Part shown: positions 13,080 through 24,146 of the stretch, one piece after another
How positions within the stretch are numbered: position 1 is the stretch's first letter
Layout: every line of letters starts with the position of its first letter
Assembly (NCBI RefSeq): GCF_028372415.1
Contig: NC_092878.1
Coordinates: 138,110,250 to 138,174,249 of the forward strand
Length of the DNA: 64,000 nucleotides
Source: Notamacropus eugenii
Taxonomy: Eukaryota; Chordata; Mammalia; Diprotodontia; Macropodidae
Direction: 5' to 3'
Made by a program: the position numbers and the translations under genes
The notes under the pieces: generated by a model
The model's database searches: none
The model's input: the letters and a program-made list of their open reading frames with translations, nothing else
Told to the model about the DNA's origin: nothing

Positions 13080-13250
13080 GATTCTTAGTCAAACTCCTTC
13101 TTTATGTAATGAGGAAACTGAGACCCAAAGAAGTTTAAAAATTTACTCAAGGTCACTGAGGAAAGCCGAAGATCTGGGATTCAAACTCAGACCCCGTGAC
13201 TTCAAATTTATCACTCTTTCAAGTTCATCATCTTATCTCTTAAGATAATT
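13080..13250 (-). mobile_element. MIR fragment
   Basis: 'atgaggaaactgagacccaaagaagttta' followed by 'ctcaaggtcactgagg' and 'gggattcaaactcagacc' is MIR core plus the B-box region in reverse. Confidence 0.75.
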
Positions 13251-13904
13251 TTCCTTTTACATCCAAGTTACGGTTAAAACAGATTAAGAAACTCACAGAC
13301 TGGAAATTGAGTATAGTTGGTTATCATCAAGGACAGAAGTTTCCATATATTTTCAATGAAGAAACAACTTAAGTTTTAATTTCTTTTTTTAAAAATAAAT
13401 TTGCCTTACCAACCTCAAAGTGCCATATAAATGTTAGGTATTATCTGTCAATAAGTTATTTTAATGTCTCCTTTCTTATTATTAATAACTGAAATGAGTC
13501 TTTTAGTCCTAATATTGAGCAGAAAGCAGTAGATGAATTTGCCAAAAATTATCACAATATCAAGTATCTACTGTGATATGCCAGGGGATTTAGCTGTTCC
13601 TTGACCCTACGCTCTGACGGAAGTAGATGTGCACAGCACCAAATCACCAGCAGGATTCAATTACAATATATTTAGAAACATGGCCCCTTTCATGTCATAG
13701 CACACTCCTGACAAACAGTTGGACTGCTAACGAAAATTGCTCAATTCCCTTTCTCTTAAGCCTAAAAGCTTTTTGGTCATCATACTGCTTGTTAAAATGT
13801 TCATATGCCCTCCAATTATCCGTCCTTTCAGGTTACACTGTGAAGAACAAAATGCTTTACTTTAATTCTCTTTATTTCCAGAGCCATTTAAGCCTGTCAA
13901 CTGA

Positions 13905-14085
13905 AAAGAGAAGAATCATAGAATCATTAGATGTTAATGTTGGAAGGAAAATTGGAAATTTAATCCCCCATTACGCAGATAAAGAAACTGATATGCAGAG
14001 AAGTTAAATGACTTACTCTGTGAAGGAAGGAAATGGTGAGTCTGAGTCCAGAACTCAGGCATTCTCATTCCTAGTCCAGGGCTTA
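13905..14085 (-). mobile_element. MIR-like SINE fragment with CR1/L3-type head
   Basis: 'aatcatagaatcattagatgttaatgttggaagg' is followed by 'acgcagataaagaaactgatatgcagagaagttaaatgactta' in order, typical of reverse-oriented MIR/CR1-associated copies. Confidence 0.6.
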
Positions 14086-14830
14086 AAACTACTATCATTT
14101 TTTAGATTTAATCTTGAATTCATATGAAGGAAATCAAAACTGGCATCACCCATTTCTTCAAGGAAAAAAATCTTGACAAATGTTGTAACACAAAAAGCTA
14201 CTGCACGATATTAATAAACTCCAAATCTCAAACTCCTTAGATGTTTCATGTCATTTATAGAAACAAATTGCTTTCTTGCTGCTTCTCAATTACATTTTCT
14301 AGTTCTTGGGGATAAGTGGGAGGAAAATCTGATATAGTTTAATATTAGATAGACTAAGGTATCTGGTCTTAGAGTATATTGAGGTAAGATGACAGATATA
14401 AAAACAAGGACACCTCTTCCAGTAATTTACTTAGAGATGTAACAGAAAGCAATGCCTCCATTTATTTATTTTTTCTCATCTGTCATCAGCAGTGAGTCAA
14501 AAACTTCCTGCTGAAGCACTTGTTTTGACCTGACAGATGGAAACACAGTTGTTACCAGTTATGTAGAATGGATATGAAATGGAGCACTCGGAAAAACAGA
14601 GCATGGGGATAGTTCTTAAATAGAAGATGCAGCAAGGTCTCTTTTTCTCACAAAAGACCTAAAGAAGGAAATATATATCACCAGTGACTGGTTGATGAAG
14701 GCATAGTCTGGTGTTTGATGAAAGGCCAAAGGAAAATCTGCCCTGAACATGGCTTCAGGGCACCATATTCTGTTTTGAACTGCACTCAGTGGCTGGTGTA
14801 TGTCACCATCCTTGTGTTTGTATCTGTAGT
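14086..14830. other. Unassigned sequence
   Basis: No repeat family recognised and no coding potential. It may be unique DNA. Confidence 0.4.
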
Positions 14831-14840
14831 ATTTCCCTCA

Positions 14841-14871
14841 ACAATCAATGGTATCAGCAACCATTGATTGT
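14841..14871. repeat. Perfect 12-bp inverted repeat with 7-nt loop
   Basis: acaatcaatggt (14841-14852) and accattgattgt (14860-14871) are exact reverse complements, separated by atcagca. Confidence 0.9.
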
Positions 14872-14879
14872 ATACAGAT

Positions 14880-16500
14880 AGTGAGTGAGGTGATGGGGAA
14901 GGGTAAAGTAGGGGTAAGACATGGTCCTTGTACAAATGGAACTTAATGTCTAACGTAATTCTAAGATACCAACAATTTATAGTTAATAAAACTATCCAAC
15001 AATAAGAAGATTATTGAGGTTGATTGAGATTGCTGAGGTTGAAAGAGGCATGCACAAAACAAAGCACTATATGAGGACAGAGCACAGGTCTCATTACCAA
15101 GTATGGCGATGAGGGAAAGCTTCCTAGAAGAGGAGGAATTTAGGGGAGCTTTAAAGATGGCTATAGATAGACATGGCATATGGCTAGATATGGGACAGGT
15201 GAAGAGGTAAAGGCAGGGTCCTTCAGGTTTAGGGAATAATATGGCAAGGAAATGGAGGCTGGAAAGGCACAGGGCATTTTTCAGAAGGGTGGAATAGAAG
15301 AGTAGGGGTTTCTATTTTACTTGGTAGGCAAAGGGAACCTACTAAAGATTTTTGATTTTTCAGTGAATAAGGAAGATTTCTTTGGCAATGGTTTGGAGAA
15401 TAAGGCAGAAGAAAAAATACAAGCAGAAAGAACTGTAACCTTAAAGAGGTTATTTCAATAGTCCAAGTGTGTGTTAATTAGGGCTTGTACCATGGTGAAT
15501 GGGGTAGGAATAGAGGTGGGGGGACCCAAGAGACATTGCAAATGTGGAATTGTCGTGACCAGGTAAGTAACTGGCTCTGAGAAGAGAAGGAAAGAATAAA
15601 AAATATTACCATTGTTGCAAAGATGGAAAACCAACGGAATGTTAGTACCACTGATCTAAATAAAGAAGTCAGAGGAGATTTTAAGTGAAAGTTTATGTGA
15701 AAGATACGAAGCTTGTTTGACACATGTTGGGTCTGCAGTGTCAATGGCGTAGGCAGATGGAAGAATTCTCCAGGCAGTTGCATTTGGTGCTAAGAAGAAA
15801 AATCAGAATCAGATAACAACAGCAGCAAAATTAATAGTTAATATTTACAGAGTGCTTTAAGATATGGAAAGTCTTTTCCATTTATCATTTTATTCTCACA
15901 ACAACCCTGCATGGCAGGTGCTATTTTTTTCTTCCCATTTTACAGGTGATGAAACTGAGGTTGAAAGAGGCTGCATAACTTGCCCAGGATCACACAGTTA
16001 AGTGTCTGAGACAGAATTTGAACTCAAGCTTTCCTAACTCCAAGTTCTGCTCTCTTATCCACTGCCTTATGTATAGAGACTGGGAAGTCATCAACATAAG
16101 GTGGTAGTTAGGGTGGCTAGTAGAAGCAATTACCATGGGAGATACTGTCAAGGACCCTTGGGAAACATTCACATCAAAGAGTTGGGAGGAGAATGAAGAG
16201 ATCATGAAGACAGAAAGAGTGGCCAAGCAGAAGAGTAAACAAGATAACATAGTGGTTTTGAGTCTGAGAGCAGAGAGCGTTTAATGGGAAGTCAACGGTG
16301 TTAGAAGTCTCAGAGAGGTCAATGAGAATGAGAACTGAAGGCAAAGTCAAACAAGCATTGGATCTGCCATTAGGAGTCCATCCTTAGGGGTTCATTGGTG
16401 ACCTCAGAGGAATTGTACTAGACAGAGAAGAGATGGAAAGTGAAGGAGTAAATGCAGCAAATGTGGATAACTTCTTCAACGCAATAAGGAGGAGGGGGAT
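14880..16500 (-). mobile_element. L2/CR1-clade LINE, antisense, split by MIR at 15830-16075
   Basis: It shares blocks with the copies at 540-1700 and 9465-10030: 'ttatttcaatagtccaagtgtg', 'gacattgcaaatgtgg', 'gacacatgttgg', and after the MIR 'gtcaacggtgttagaagtctcagagaggtcaatgagaatgag' (the reverse of the RT AFDTVDH region) with 'gttcattggtgacctcagag'. It is heavily decayed. Confidence 0.7.
15830..16075 (-). mobile_element. MIR SINE inside the antisense L2
   Basis: Near full length: 'attaatagttaatatttacagagtgcttta', 'cacaacaaccctgcatggcaggtgcta', 'acaggtgatgaaactgaggttgaaagagg', 'cttgcccaggatcacacagtta', ending 'tcttatccactgcctta'. Confidence 0.85.
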
Positions 16501-16689
16501 AGGAGCATGGTGTAATTTTTACCTTTTACCCCATTCCTAACGTAAGCTCCATTAGTTATACTAACTCCATCTAACTTTCATAAGTATCTTCATTTCTTCT
16601 TTTCTTCTGAGATCAGACCTTTGATGTCATGATTCTTGGGAATTTCCAGGGAGGAAACCCTCTCTTCCAAAGTAGATTGGTATATTCTT

Positions 16690-17000
16690 GGCAACTTAGA
16701 GGATTATCTAGGGAACTGAAAGATTAAGTGACTTGCCCATGGTTATATAGCCCAGTATGTGTCACAGGTGAGACCTGAAGTCAGGTCTTCTTGGTTCCTA
16801 AGGTGGCACCCCATGTTGCCTCAACAAGGTCAAGTAATAAACATTTTTTAAACATGTATCATGTGCCATACACTATGTTTAGGACTGGGAGATATAAAAC
16901 AACAGAAAATCCATCCCTGCCTTCAAGAAACTCACAATCTAATGATGGAGACAATATGTAAACAAGTATGTGCCAATAAGTTGTATATAGGCCATTTGAC
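16690..17000 (-). mobile_element. MIR fragment followed by an L2-type 3' end, both antisense
   Basis: 16710-16825 holds MIR-like 'aagtgacttgcccatggttatatagccc'. 16830-16960 holds the L2 tail 'catgtatcatgtgccatacactatgtttaggactgggagatataaaa...aagaaactcacaatctaatgatgg'. Confidence 0.65.
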
Positions 17001-17907
17001 ATTCTCCATCCAACTGGTTACAATTTCAGTTGTCATTTGTCATATACATTCTGCTTGGCACTTTGCTGAATCATGTATACATGATTCCATGGAGGTGGAT
17101 GGTTTCTTCTCCAAGACAAGTTACAATACATCCTTCTTTCTTATCTGGTGAAATGTTTGTCCCCATCTTTCCATAACTCTTTTATACAGAGTGCACCCAA
17201 GACTTTTCATTATTTTAATATCTTGGGGTTTCCAATGTGTCACTTGATCTGTCCGTCTATTGTCTCTATTTCTTATCACATGACCAGCCCCCACCCCTAT
17301 CCCCTTCTTGTCATGCATTTCCTGTCTTTTATAGATCTCATATACGAGTAATTTCTGGTAACATATTAGAGCCTGCTCATGACCATCACGCATTTTTCCA
17401 CTGCCTTTTGGGTTATCTGGAATTTTGGTTTTTCTGAGAATGTAGTGTTAGTGATTGATAGACATATAGCCTCACTGGCAGGATATTGGTATTAAGGAGA
17501 TGAAGTTTTTGTAGTGGCAAGCAGTTTTGGATCACTGAGAACAATATGACCTTGCTTAATCTCCTCCTACTCAATTCTGGATACAGCTTATTGTCTTTCT
17601 ACAGCACCTGTTCAAGACATTCATATTTATAGACTCATCTGACTGCTTCCTACCTCTCAGTAAAATGGAGGTCAGTTCTAAAAAGGTGACCATAGCCATC
17701 ACCAGCCATTTTTGTATTTGACTTAAGTGGCTACAAATGTTGAGAGTATGATATATACCCTCTAGGATACCACAAAGTTTGTAAGATGATGAAAAAGGAT
17801 GATGAAAAAGCAGGGAAGGAGACATACAAGCATATCCTACAACAGTCCTAGTAACGCTTTCTAATTCTGAGGCTAAGCCTTATTGGCCCTGTCCTAGTTA
17901 TGGCTCT
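17001..17907. other. Unassigned sequence
   Basis: Several overlapping short open frames exist on both strands, none with family resemblance. I see no repeat I can name. Confidence 0.4.
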
Positions 17908-17913
17908 GGAAAC

Positions 17914-18516
17914 TGTTGGGATTGGAAGCTCAATTCCGTGTGGACAGTCTCGGGAGGGTAAAGGTGGGAGCTTCCAAATCTTAGAGCTCTCACGAGACCC
18001 CCCCAGGAAACGGCAGGGAATCGAGGTGAACCGAGCTATCTCGAGTAATTCTGCCTCTTCCCGTGAGAAACGTGATGGGAGAGAGATCTCCCCGCCCTCG
18101 AGATGGTCCCGGATCTGGGCACACTATTGTTATCTAACAGCACGGTATTCAGATGCAAACTATGCGGCTGAAGGTTAAGTAGGATTGAGGAAGCCTGAAA
18201 GCGCTCTTAGCACGTGAGGAGCCAAGAGGACAGTAGGCTCCGCTTCTCTTCTTTCCTCTCTCCCCTCCCCCTCTCTCCCCGCTTGTACTTCTACTTCCAA
18301 TCCCTTAAGATCTTAGCCTCCTTAGGAAAGCTCCCCCTCTTCCTCCTAAGGAAGACCTCCCCTGCACTTGTAACCGAGACCCTGAAATAAAGCTCAACCC
18401 TTGTTCGACTCTGGAACGTCCTTTCTCTCATATGAGCATCTGGTTTTGGCCAACCGAAGACCTCGGAGGTGAGGTAAGAAGACTTGGGTAGCCCACACAG
18501 GCCTCTAGGCCTGGCA
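17914..18516 (+). mobile_element. Solo LTR of an endogenous retrovirus, with 6-bp target duplications
   Basis: The 603-bp segment begins TGTTGGG and ends GGCA, with the same hexamer ggaaac on both sides (17908-17913 and 18517-18522). It is strikingly rich in CpG for this window. It has an AATAAA signal at 18386-18391, placed as in an LTR R region, with about 125 bp of U5-like sequence after it. There is no primer-binding site or internal retroviral coding region beside it, so it is a solo LTR left by recombination. A 6-bp duplication is usual for class II (beta-like) elements; the family is not identified. Confidence 0.75.
18386..18391 (+). terminator. LTR poly(A) signal AATAAA
   Basis: A canonical hexamer inside the solo LTR fixes its orientation as plus strand. 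Confidence 0.6.
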
Positions 18517-18522
18517 GGAAAC

Positions 18523-19660
18523 CAAAACTTGTGCAAAGTTATGCTTCTCTTTTCTATTCTTTGATGCACATAAGATCCAATTTGATGCCATAAACAAGGA
18601 GGACATAAGCTCCTTGAGGTTACTCTTGGTTTCACTGTTTCTTCCTAAGCCTGGTGCTATTGTGGGCCAGGATACTAGTAGAACTGGGAAAAGATCTAAG
18701 TAACGTGCCCACAGTTTTACAATACCAGTTGGGACTGTTGTGAGCATGGAAGTTGTTGTAAGGACCTGGGAAAGTTTTGGTTTACTTTGCCTCAAGGTAA
18801 TCTGATCTGGGATCCAGCTGTGGGCATGAGGAGTATAGAAGTGGTTTTCAGGACTTTGCCTGAGAACCCCTGAGACCCCAGGCAACTTCCTTGCTAATTG
18901 CTTTTAACCTCATTGCCTGTGGTTTTTATCTTTCTGAACTGCTTTGAAATGCTGTGGCTGCTGCTTTTATCTAGAGGATGGAACATGTTTTTAGTAAAAT
19001 AACTTGATTTGAATCTTCAGAGTTCAAATGAGCCTTGAAAATGATCCATTGCCCAAGCTACAGTGCTCAACCAGGCAGACTGGATAGACTGGTAGACCAG
19101 GATAACTGGTAGACAGTTGATGATACTTGATCATTTGACTGATTTTTTGTTAAAACAAAAATGCAAAGGTAATGAACAAACTAAAGCTTGCTGTTTCCTC
19201 TTCTGTACTCCAAGAGCAAACTTCCTGCACCCTATCATTTAAAGGTTTGGTTCTGAGGTCAAATAAATAGTTTTGTAGAAGAATAATTTGGTTCTTAGGT
19301 AGAAGAGAAGTTCTTCTCAATGAGAATTGTTTCTTCAGTTTAAAAGATATGACTATGATGTACGCAGGAAGGGCAGTGGAATTTTTAAAAGTGCTTGTTA
19401 CTGGTTTGTTTGTTGGGAGAGTTCTGACTTGGGATTTGTGTGTGTGTGTGATGAAGGAAAGAATGTATGCCATAATCAGGCCCTAGGGGCATTACGAAGA
19501 TCTGTAAAAGCACTTTATGGCACTTTATAAAGTTCAGAGAAATGGAGACAGATGAAATCACAGTGACAGTACTAGAATTTCAGAGATCTTTCCCTTTCCT
19601 GGTGACCTCCTCCCTAGCATTTCCAGTTAAGTAAATGAACCCTTCTCCCCACAACCTAAA
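18523..19660. other. Unassigned sequence
   Basis: No repeats recognised and no credible coding frame. Probably unique DNA. Confidence 0.4.
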
Positions 19661-19664
19661 CTCT

Positions 19665-19918
19665 TGCTGTTCTTGTTCAGTCATTTCAGTGTGTCCAACT
19701 CTTTGTGACCCCATTCAGATTTTTTTTTTGGCGAAGATAAAGGAGTGGTTTGTCATTTCCTGCTTCACCTCACTTTACAAATGGGCAACCGAGGGAAAGG
19801 GGTTGTGACTAGCCCAGAGTCACCCAGTTAGTAAATATCTAAGGTCAGTTTTGAACTTAGCAAGATGAATCTTCCTGATTCCAGGTCTGGAACTCTACTG
19901 TGCCACCTAGACGCCCTT
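19665..19918 (-). mobile_element. Marsupial tRNA-derived SINE, full length
   Basis: In reverse: 'gttcttgttcagtcatttcagtgtgtccaactctttgtgacccc' tail, 'ggagtggtttgtcatttcctgc', core, and 'ggaactctactgtgccacctagacgccc' head. Confidence 0.85.
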
Positions 19919-20619
19919 ACTGATTTTTTTTAAATCAGTATTTATTTCTATGTTTTGTCAAAACACAGACAATACATGCTAACTTGCAGGTAATTGGGAA
20001 TGCTTTGAAGAATCTTCAAATTTGTAATTTGTGCAGTGGTTCATAAAATTACAGGTAGGAGCAAACATTATCCAAAATTAATTATTTGGATGAACTAGTT
20101 GATTCTGCATCAGATTTAAGACCCCAAATTAGACAGGGCTATCAAACTAGCCAAGATGACTTAAAAGGATTCTCCACAGAGCCAGGGCAGTGTTTTTCTG
20201 GCCATACCTACCACCCACCACAAATACCCTGAAAAACTTTCATGGCTTCTTAACTGGCATTTTATTTAACAATAGTTATATCTTCTTAGTCAGACTTGTA
20301 TTTAGGATATTGGAATGACCCTAGCAGAGACTTAAAGCATCTTACTTAAGGTTACACTTTGAGTTAGAGGCAGAGCTTAGACAAGAAACAGGGATTTGAT
20401 GATTTATGGGAATCATTATAAAAATAATTATTATATTCCTCTTTTTTCATGATTTTAAATGAAGTTCATTTTCTAACTCGCTTACTTGTTCCTCAAAAAT
20501 TCTGCTGAAGAGGAAATTAAACTGATGCCAGATTCAAGAGCCTGTTAATTCTGACTCCTAGAAGGTTTCAGCCTTTTAATTTCTGTTCATTAAATTATTC
20601 TTTGAGGTGGCATTACCCC

Positions 20620-20970
20620 TTTTCCCCTTTATTATATAACTTTTATTGCATTGTTTTCATAATCATTAGGCAATTATTTTTCATTTTTTTCTTCTTCCTC
20701 CTCTCAATTCCCCCAACCCAGAGTGAGGGGACAAAGAAAAAAAAAAAACACTGATAATAAAAAAAAGGATAGTTCAGCAAAACAAATTCCTGCACTGGCC
20801 AAATTGGCATGTGACTTTTTTTTTTCTTTTTCCCCTATCAGGTATAAGACAGCTATTTATTTCCTCTACCCAAAAGAAATTGTTAACACAAAAGACATAC
20901 AAACACTCATTGTACATTTAAACAAACAGAAGAAACATAACTACAATTATGCCCTTTCAGGAGGCTGATC
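20620..20970 (-). mobile_element. L1 3' end fragment, antisense
   Basis: 'gttcagcaaaacaaattcctgcactggccaaattgg' matches, with divergence, 'gtctagagaaaacaaatccctaattgaccatgtcc' in the L1 3' end at 53205-53345; both have the same A-rich and T-rich context. Confidence 0.6.
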
Positions 20971-20989
20971 CTTAAAACATTAAAGAATG

Positions 20990-21250
20990 AAACATTTTGC
21001 AGGACTGCTGAAACAGCAGTTCTTCACCTTCGACTCAGCTGTGTATGATTTCTGGTAAGCCAGGCCAGGGATGAAGTTCCTCCTCCTCTACGTACTCATC
21101 TTGTTCTCCAAGCAACACCGTAGTAATGAGAGGGGGGCAACTTTCATGGAGCGGCCAGCATGGTCCAAGAGACCCGGGATCTCCTGAGCCCACAAACTCA
21201 CAAGGTTGCCTCCAAGGCCCTTGAAAAAGTTGTCCATACTCACTGTCTCC
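20990..21250 (-). pseudogene. Possible remnant of an unidentified coding sequence
   Basis: On the minus strand a frame starting near 21238 reads MDNFFKGLGGNLVSLWAQEI then PGLLDHAGRSMK and ends soon after. A one-base shift continues as TTVLLGEQDEYVEEEELHPW then PGLPEIIHS before a stop. The join of two protein-like, non-repetitive frames, with higher GC than the flanks, suggests an old processed pseudogene. I do not recognise the parent protein, and chance or an unknown repeat is possible. Confidence 0.3.
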
Positions 21251-21389
21251 ACTTTTTACTCTCTTCTCAAGTCATCAAAGCAAGGCATGCTATGTTTTGG
21301 GAACCATGCTAAGAGCACTGAAGACATAAACCCTTTGTGTTCTGGATTTTGACCTCATTACTCTAAGTGAAACTGTTATCTCCAAAGGA

Positions 21390-22065
21390 ACTAACAGTTT
21401 CCTAATTGTTACATTTAATGGCCTTTTCTCAGTCTTGACCTTGATGCAAACTTTCATACTGTTGACCATCTTTTGCTCTTGGATACTCTTTTTTTTCTCT
21501 GGACGTTCACAACACCGCTCTGTCCTGGTTCACCTCCTACCTGCATGATTGTTCTTGTTCAATTGTCCATTTCAGTTCAGGTCTTCACTGTTTCTTGCTT
21601 AGATGATCATAACAACTTCCTAAATGGTTTCCTTGCCTCAAATCTCTCGGCACTTAATTGTTAGCTCTTCTCTCATGAAGACGACCATGACATCAGGAAG
21701 CTGACACCATGACTTGCAAGGGAATTGGATAAAGGTGAGGAAGGGATACGCAGTCACCAGCCTCACTCTGTCCTTCTGAGCCATCTGAGTTCAGTGGCAA
21801 GATATAGATCAAGACAACTGGAGATGCCCCCTCCTCCTCTCCCCATCACTTCCATCCATCTATATATTTCAGTCAAAGTAATTTTCCTTCAGAAGATGTG
21901 ACTCTCACACTCAACCAAATCCAGTGACTTCCTAGGATAACAAATACACTTTCTTTGGTTTAGTTTTAAAAGCCCTACACAGCCTACTTTCAATCTATCT
22001 TTCCAGCCTTGTTGGGCATCATTCTCCTCCCCATACTTTCTGATTCAGCCTAAGAGGCAAATACA
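21390..22065 (+). mobile_element. L2/CR1-clade LINE, sense fragment with RT motif; split by a composite SINE
   Basis: 21435-21545 reads in-frame as DLDANFHTVDHLLLLDTLF, the LDLSAAFDTVDHxLLLDTLF motif of CR1/L2 reverse transcriptase. 21590-21660 continues with 'cttgcttagatgatcataacaacttcctaaatgg'. 21845-22065 holds the 'ttaaaagccctacacagcctactttcaatctatctttccagcc' block near the 3' end. The SINE at 21662-21842 interrupts it. Confidence 0.75.
21662..21842 (+). mobile_element. Composite marsupial SINE body
   Basis: 'accatgacatcaggaagctgacaccatgacttgcaa', 'agtcaccagcctcactctgtccttctgagccatctga' and 'caactggagatg' occur in the same order as in the copies at 22977 and 61030. The plus/minus naming is arbitrary for this body. 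Confidence 0.7.
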
Positions 22066-22069
22066 AAGG

Positions 22070-22180
22070 ATTGTATCTGAGAAGCTGTCAATAAAATCCC
22101 TCCCCGAATTTTCTGCTTCCATTCTGATCTTCATGACATTCATTTAATTTGTACATGCAGTTGAAACTGATCTCTCTGTT
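22070..22180 (-). mobile_element. L1 3' region fragment
   Basis: 'tgtatctgagaagctgtcaataaaatccc' and 'ttttctgcttccattctgatcttcatgacatt' match 23620-23705 almost exactly. Confidence 0.65.
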
Positions 22181-22184
22181 CATC

Positions 22185-22560
22185 TTCATGGGACTCCATG
22201 ACCATACTTGGGGATACATTTACTCTTCCATTCTGCCTTGTACTTCTGTCTCTCTGTCTCTGTCTCTCTCTGTCTCTCTTTCTCTGTCTCTCTCTTTAAA
22301 GATGCAGCTCAAGCACCATATTCTTCATGAAGACTTTCTTGATCCTCCCCCAAACCCTAGTGCCCTCCATCTCAAACTACCATCATCCCCTTCCAGGCTA
22401 CATTGCTCCCTCATCTCCACAAGACTTTCTTAGAAGTCCATGTCATAGAAACCTCTTCACCCTGGAAGCTTTCTCCAACCCTGGATTACTTCTGACATTG
22501 GAAGTGCCCTTCTCTCCTGTGGCCTCATCTCCTAATTGACTAATTCCTTTCAGAACCTCC
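22185..22560 (+). mobile_element. L2-type LINE 3' region, sense, with a (TCTCTG)n microsatellite at 22245-22297
   Basis: 'agatgcagctcaagcaccatattcttcatgaagactttcttgatcc' is the 3' block of L2-type elements (cagctcaagtgccac...gaagccttccctgatcc), followed by 'agtgccctccatctcaaacta'. Confidence 0.65.
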
Positions 22561-22579
22561 AGTTTCCACCCAACCTTGC

Positions 22580-22940
22580 AAGGAATTTAATCTAGGGTGG
22601 GGAAGCCCTTTGCGTTCTGCTGAGGTTTGGGTATACATTGGGGTATACATTCTTTGAATTGAAAGCCTAAAGCTTAGGGGGGTCTGGTATAGAGATACTT
22701 TCACTATCCAAGAGATACTCACCCCTTCATTTTAATATAGTCCACCTCCAATCATGTTAACTAATTAGATGAACTTCCTACTGTTTTGAAAGATATACAA
22801 ACTGTGAGTCCACCATATTGTCTTTGGTCTAAGAAAGATAGCCAAATAACCATCCTTTTATTAATAACCTTCTGGCCTTATTAATAAAATAATTAAATTA
22901 CCCAGAAACTGTCTCTTGAACCTTTTTAAATGCCACAGTT
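22580..22940 (+). mobile_element. LTR-like interspersed repeat, copy 1
   Basis: Its right end 'attaataaaataattaaattacccagaaactgtctcttgaac' is closely matched at 56118-56170. Left parts of both copies contain 'cactccaatca/cacctccaatcatgttaac'-type sequence. The AATAAA followed by about 60 bp resembles an LTR R-U5 end; no duplication was found. Confidence 0.4.
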
Positions 22941-22976
22941 TTTTGTATTTGCATCTTTGATGCCTAATACATAGTT

Positions 22977-23215
22977 TTGTGGTTTGTCCTTCATTCTCAA
23001 AGAGCACCATGACACCAGGGAGACGATGACATGACTTGCAATTGACTTTGATTTGAGTGAGGGAGGAATGTGCAAAGTTACCAGGCTCACTTTGTCCTTC
23101 AGAGCCATTTGGGTCCAGTGACCAGATAATGATCAGGATGACTGGAGATGGCCCAAGATGCAGTGGGAGACCTTGGCCCTTTTAAGTTAAGGTCTTTTCA
23201 GGTTCTCACTTTGAG
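22977..23215 (-). mobile_element. Composite marsupial SINE
   Basis: 'tttgtccttcattctcaaagagcaccatgacaccaggg', 'gatgacatgacttgcaattgactttgatttgagtgaggg', 'cagagccatttgggtccagtgaccagata' and 'gactggagatggccca' are the hallmark blocks of this family. Confidence 0.8.
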
Positions 23216-23504
23216 TAAGGTAATACACATTCAGTAAATAGGCCTCTTTAAGAAGTGAGTCAAAAGATGTCAAATAGTCAATAATTAAAATCAAAAATCA
23301 AATCAAAAGAGTCAATAATTAAAAAAAAATCAGACTGAGAGGGGAAGACCCTAAGGGTTGCTGACCAAAAGCAGAACAGATGCTATTTATTTTCACTCTG
23401 AGTCAGAAGGCTCCACGTAGTAGATATGTAACAAATAATGATTGGTTGAAGGTTGAAGTGTCTTTCTCAATAATGATTTAGAACATTTTGTCCATATGAC
23501 AATA

Positions 23505-23822
23505 AATTATCTTGATTTCTTCATTGGAAAACTGCCTGTTCATATCCTTGATCATTTATCAATGGGATAATGACTTGTATTCTTATAGATTTGACAAAGT
23601 TCTTTATGTATTTGAGATATGAGATCTTTATCTGAGAAATTGTCTATAAAATCCCCAATTTTCTGCTTCCATTCTGATCTTCATGACATTTATTTAATTT
23701 GTACAACCCCTTTTTAATTTAATGTAATTGAAATTATCCGTATTGCACCTAACTTTGCTCTCTATCTCCTGTTTATTCATAAATTGTTTGCCTATCCATA
23801 AGTCTGGTAAGCAGTATATTCC
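23505..23822 (-). mobile_element. L1 3' region fragment, antisense
   Basis: It runs 'actgcctgttcatatccttgatcatttatcaatgggataatgac', 'gagatatgagatctttatctgagaaattgtctataaaa' and on to 'gtttgcctatccataagtctgg', the same order as the L1 3' UTR at 38820-38990. Confidence 0.75.
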
Positions 23823-24010
23823 ATCTCTGGGGTGGAGAGGTAAAGGGAAGAAATAAAAAGAAATCTATGTAATAACTTTATTATGAATTTATAAGGAATA
23901 GAAAGTTGTACATAATAAATCTGCTGTTTCATGTGCAATCATCTTGTGTTATGCTATGTTATGGAAATGCTCATTTTATACCATAAGTTAAAAATAAAAT
24001 AAATAAATAA
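23823..24010 (+). mobile_element. Non-LTR retroelement 3' tail, copy 1 of 4
   Basis: 'ccatctctggggtgg...taataactttattatgaatttataaggaatagaaagttgtacata...ttcatgtgcaatcatct...atgttatggaaatgc' ends in an (AAAT)n/A-rich tail. Copies occur at 45535-46055, 59090-59203 and 63795-64000. Confidence 0.65.
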
Positions 24011-24064
24011 ATTCAAAAAGAAAAGGAATGTCCATCTCAGGATTGATGTTGAGCCATCTCTGCT

Positions 24065-24146
24065 AGAAAGAAAGAAAGAAAGGAAGAAAGGAAGGAAGGA
24101 AGGAAGAAAGAAAGAAAAAGAAGGAAAAAGGAAGAAAGAAAGAAGA
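24065..24146. repeat. (GAAA)n/(GGAA)n microsatellite
   Basis: A pure purine run of tetranucleotide units on the plus strand. Confidence 0.95.

Noticed and set aside
17900..18635. Open frames in the solo LTR (92 and 114 residues) as possible viral genes
   Set aside because: They lie within LTR regulatory sequence and resemble no retroviral protein; no internal proviral region is present.
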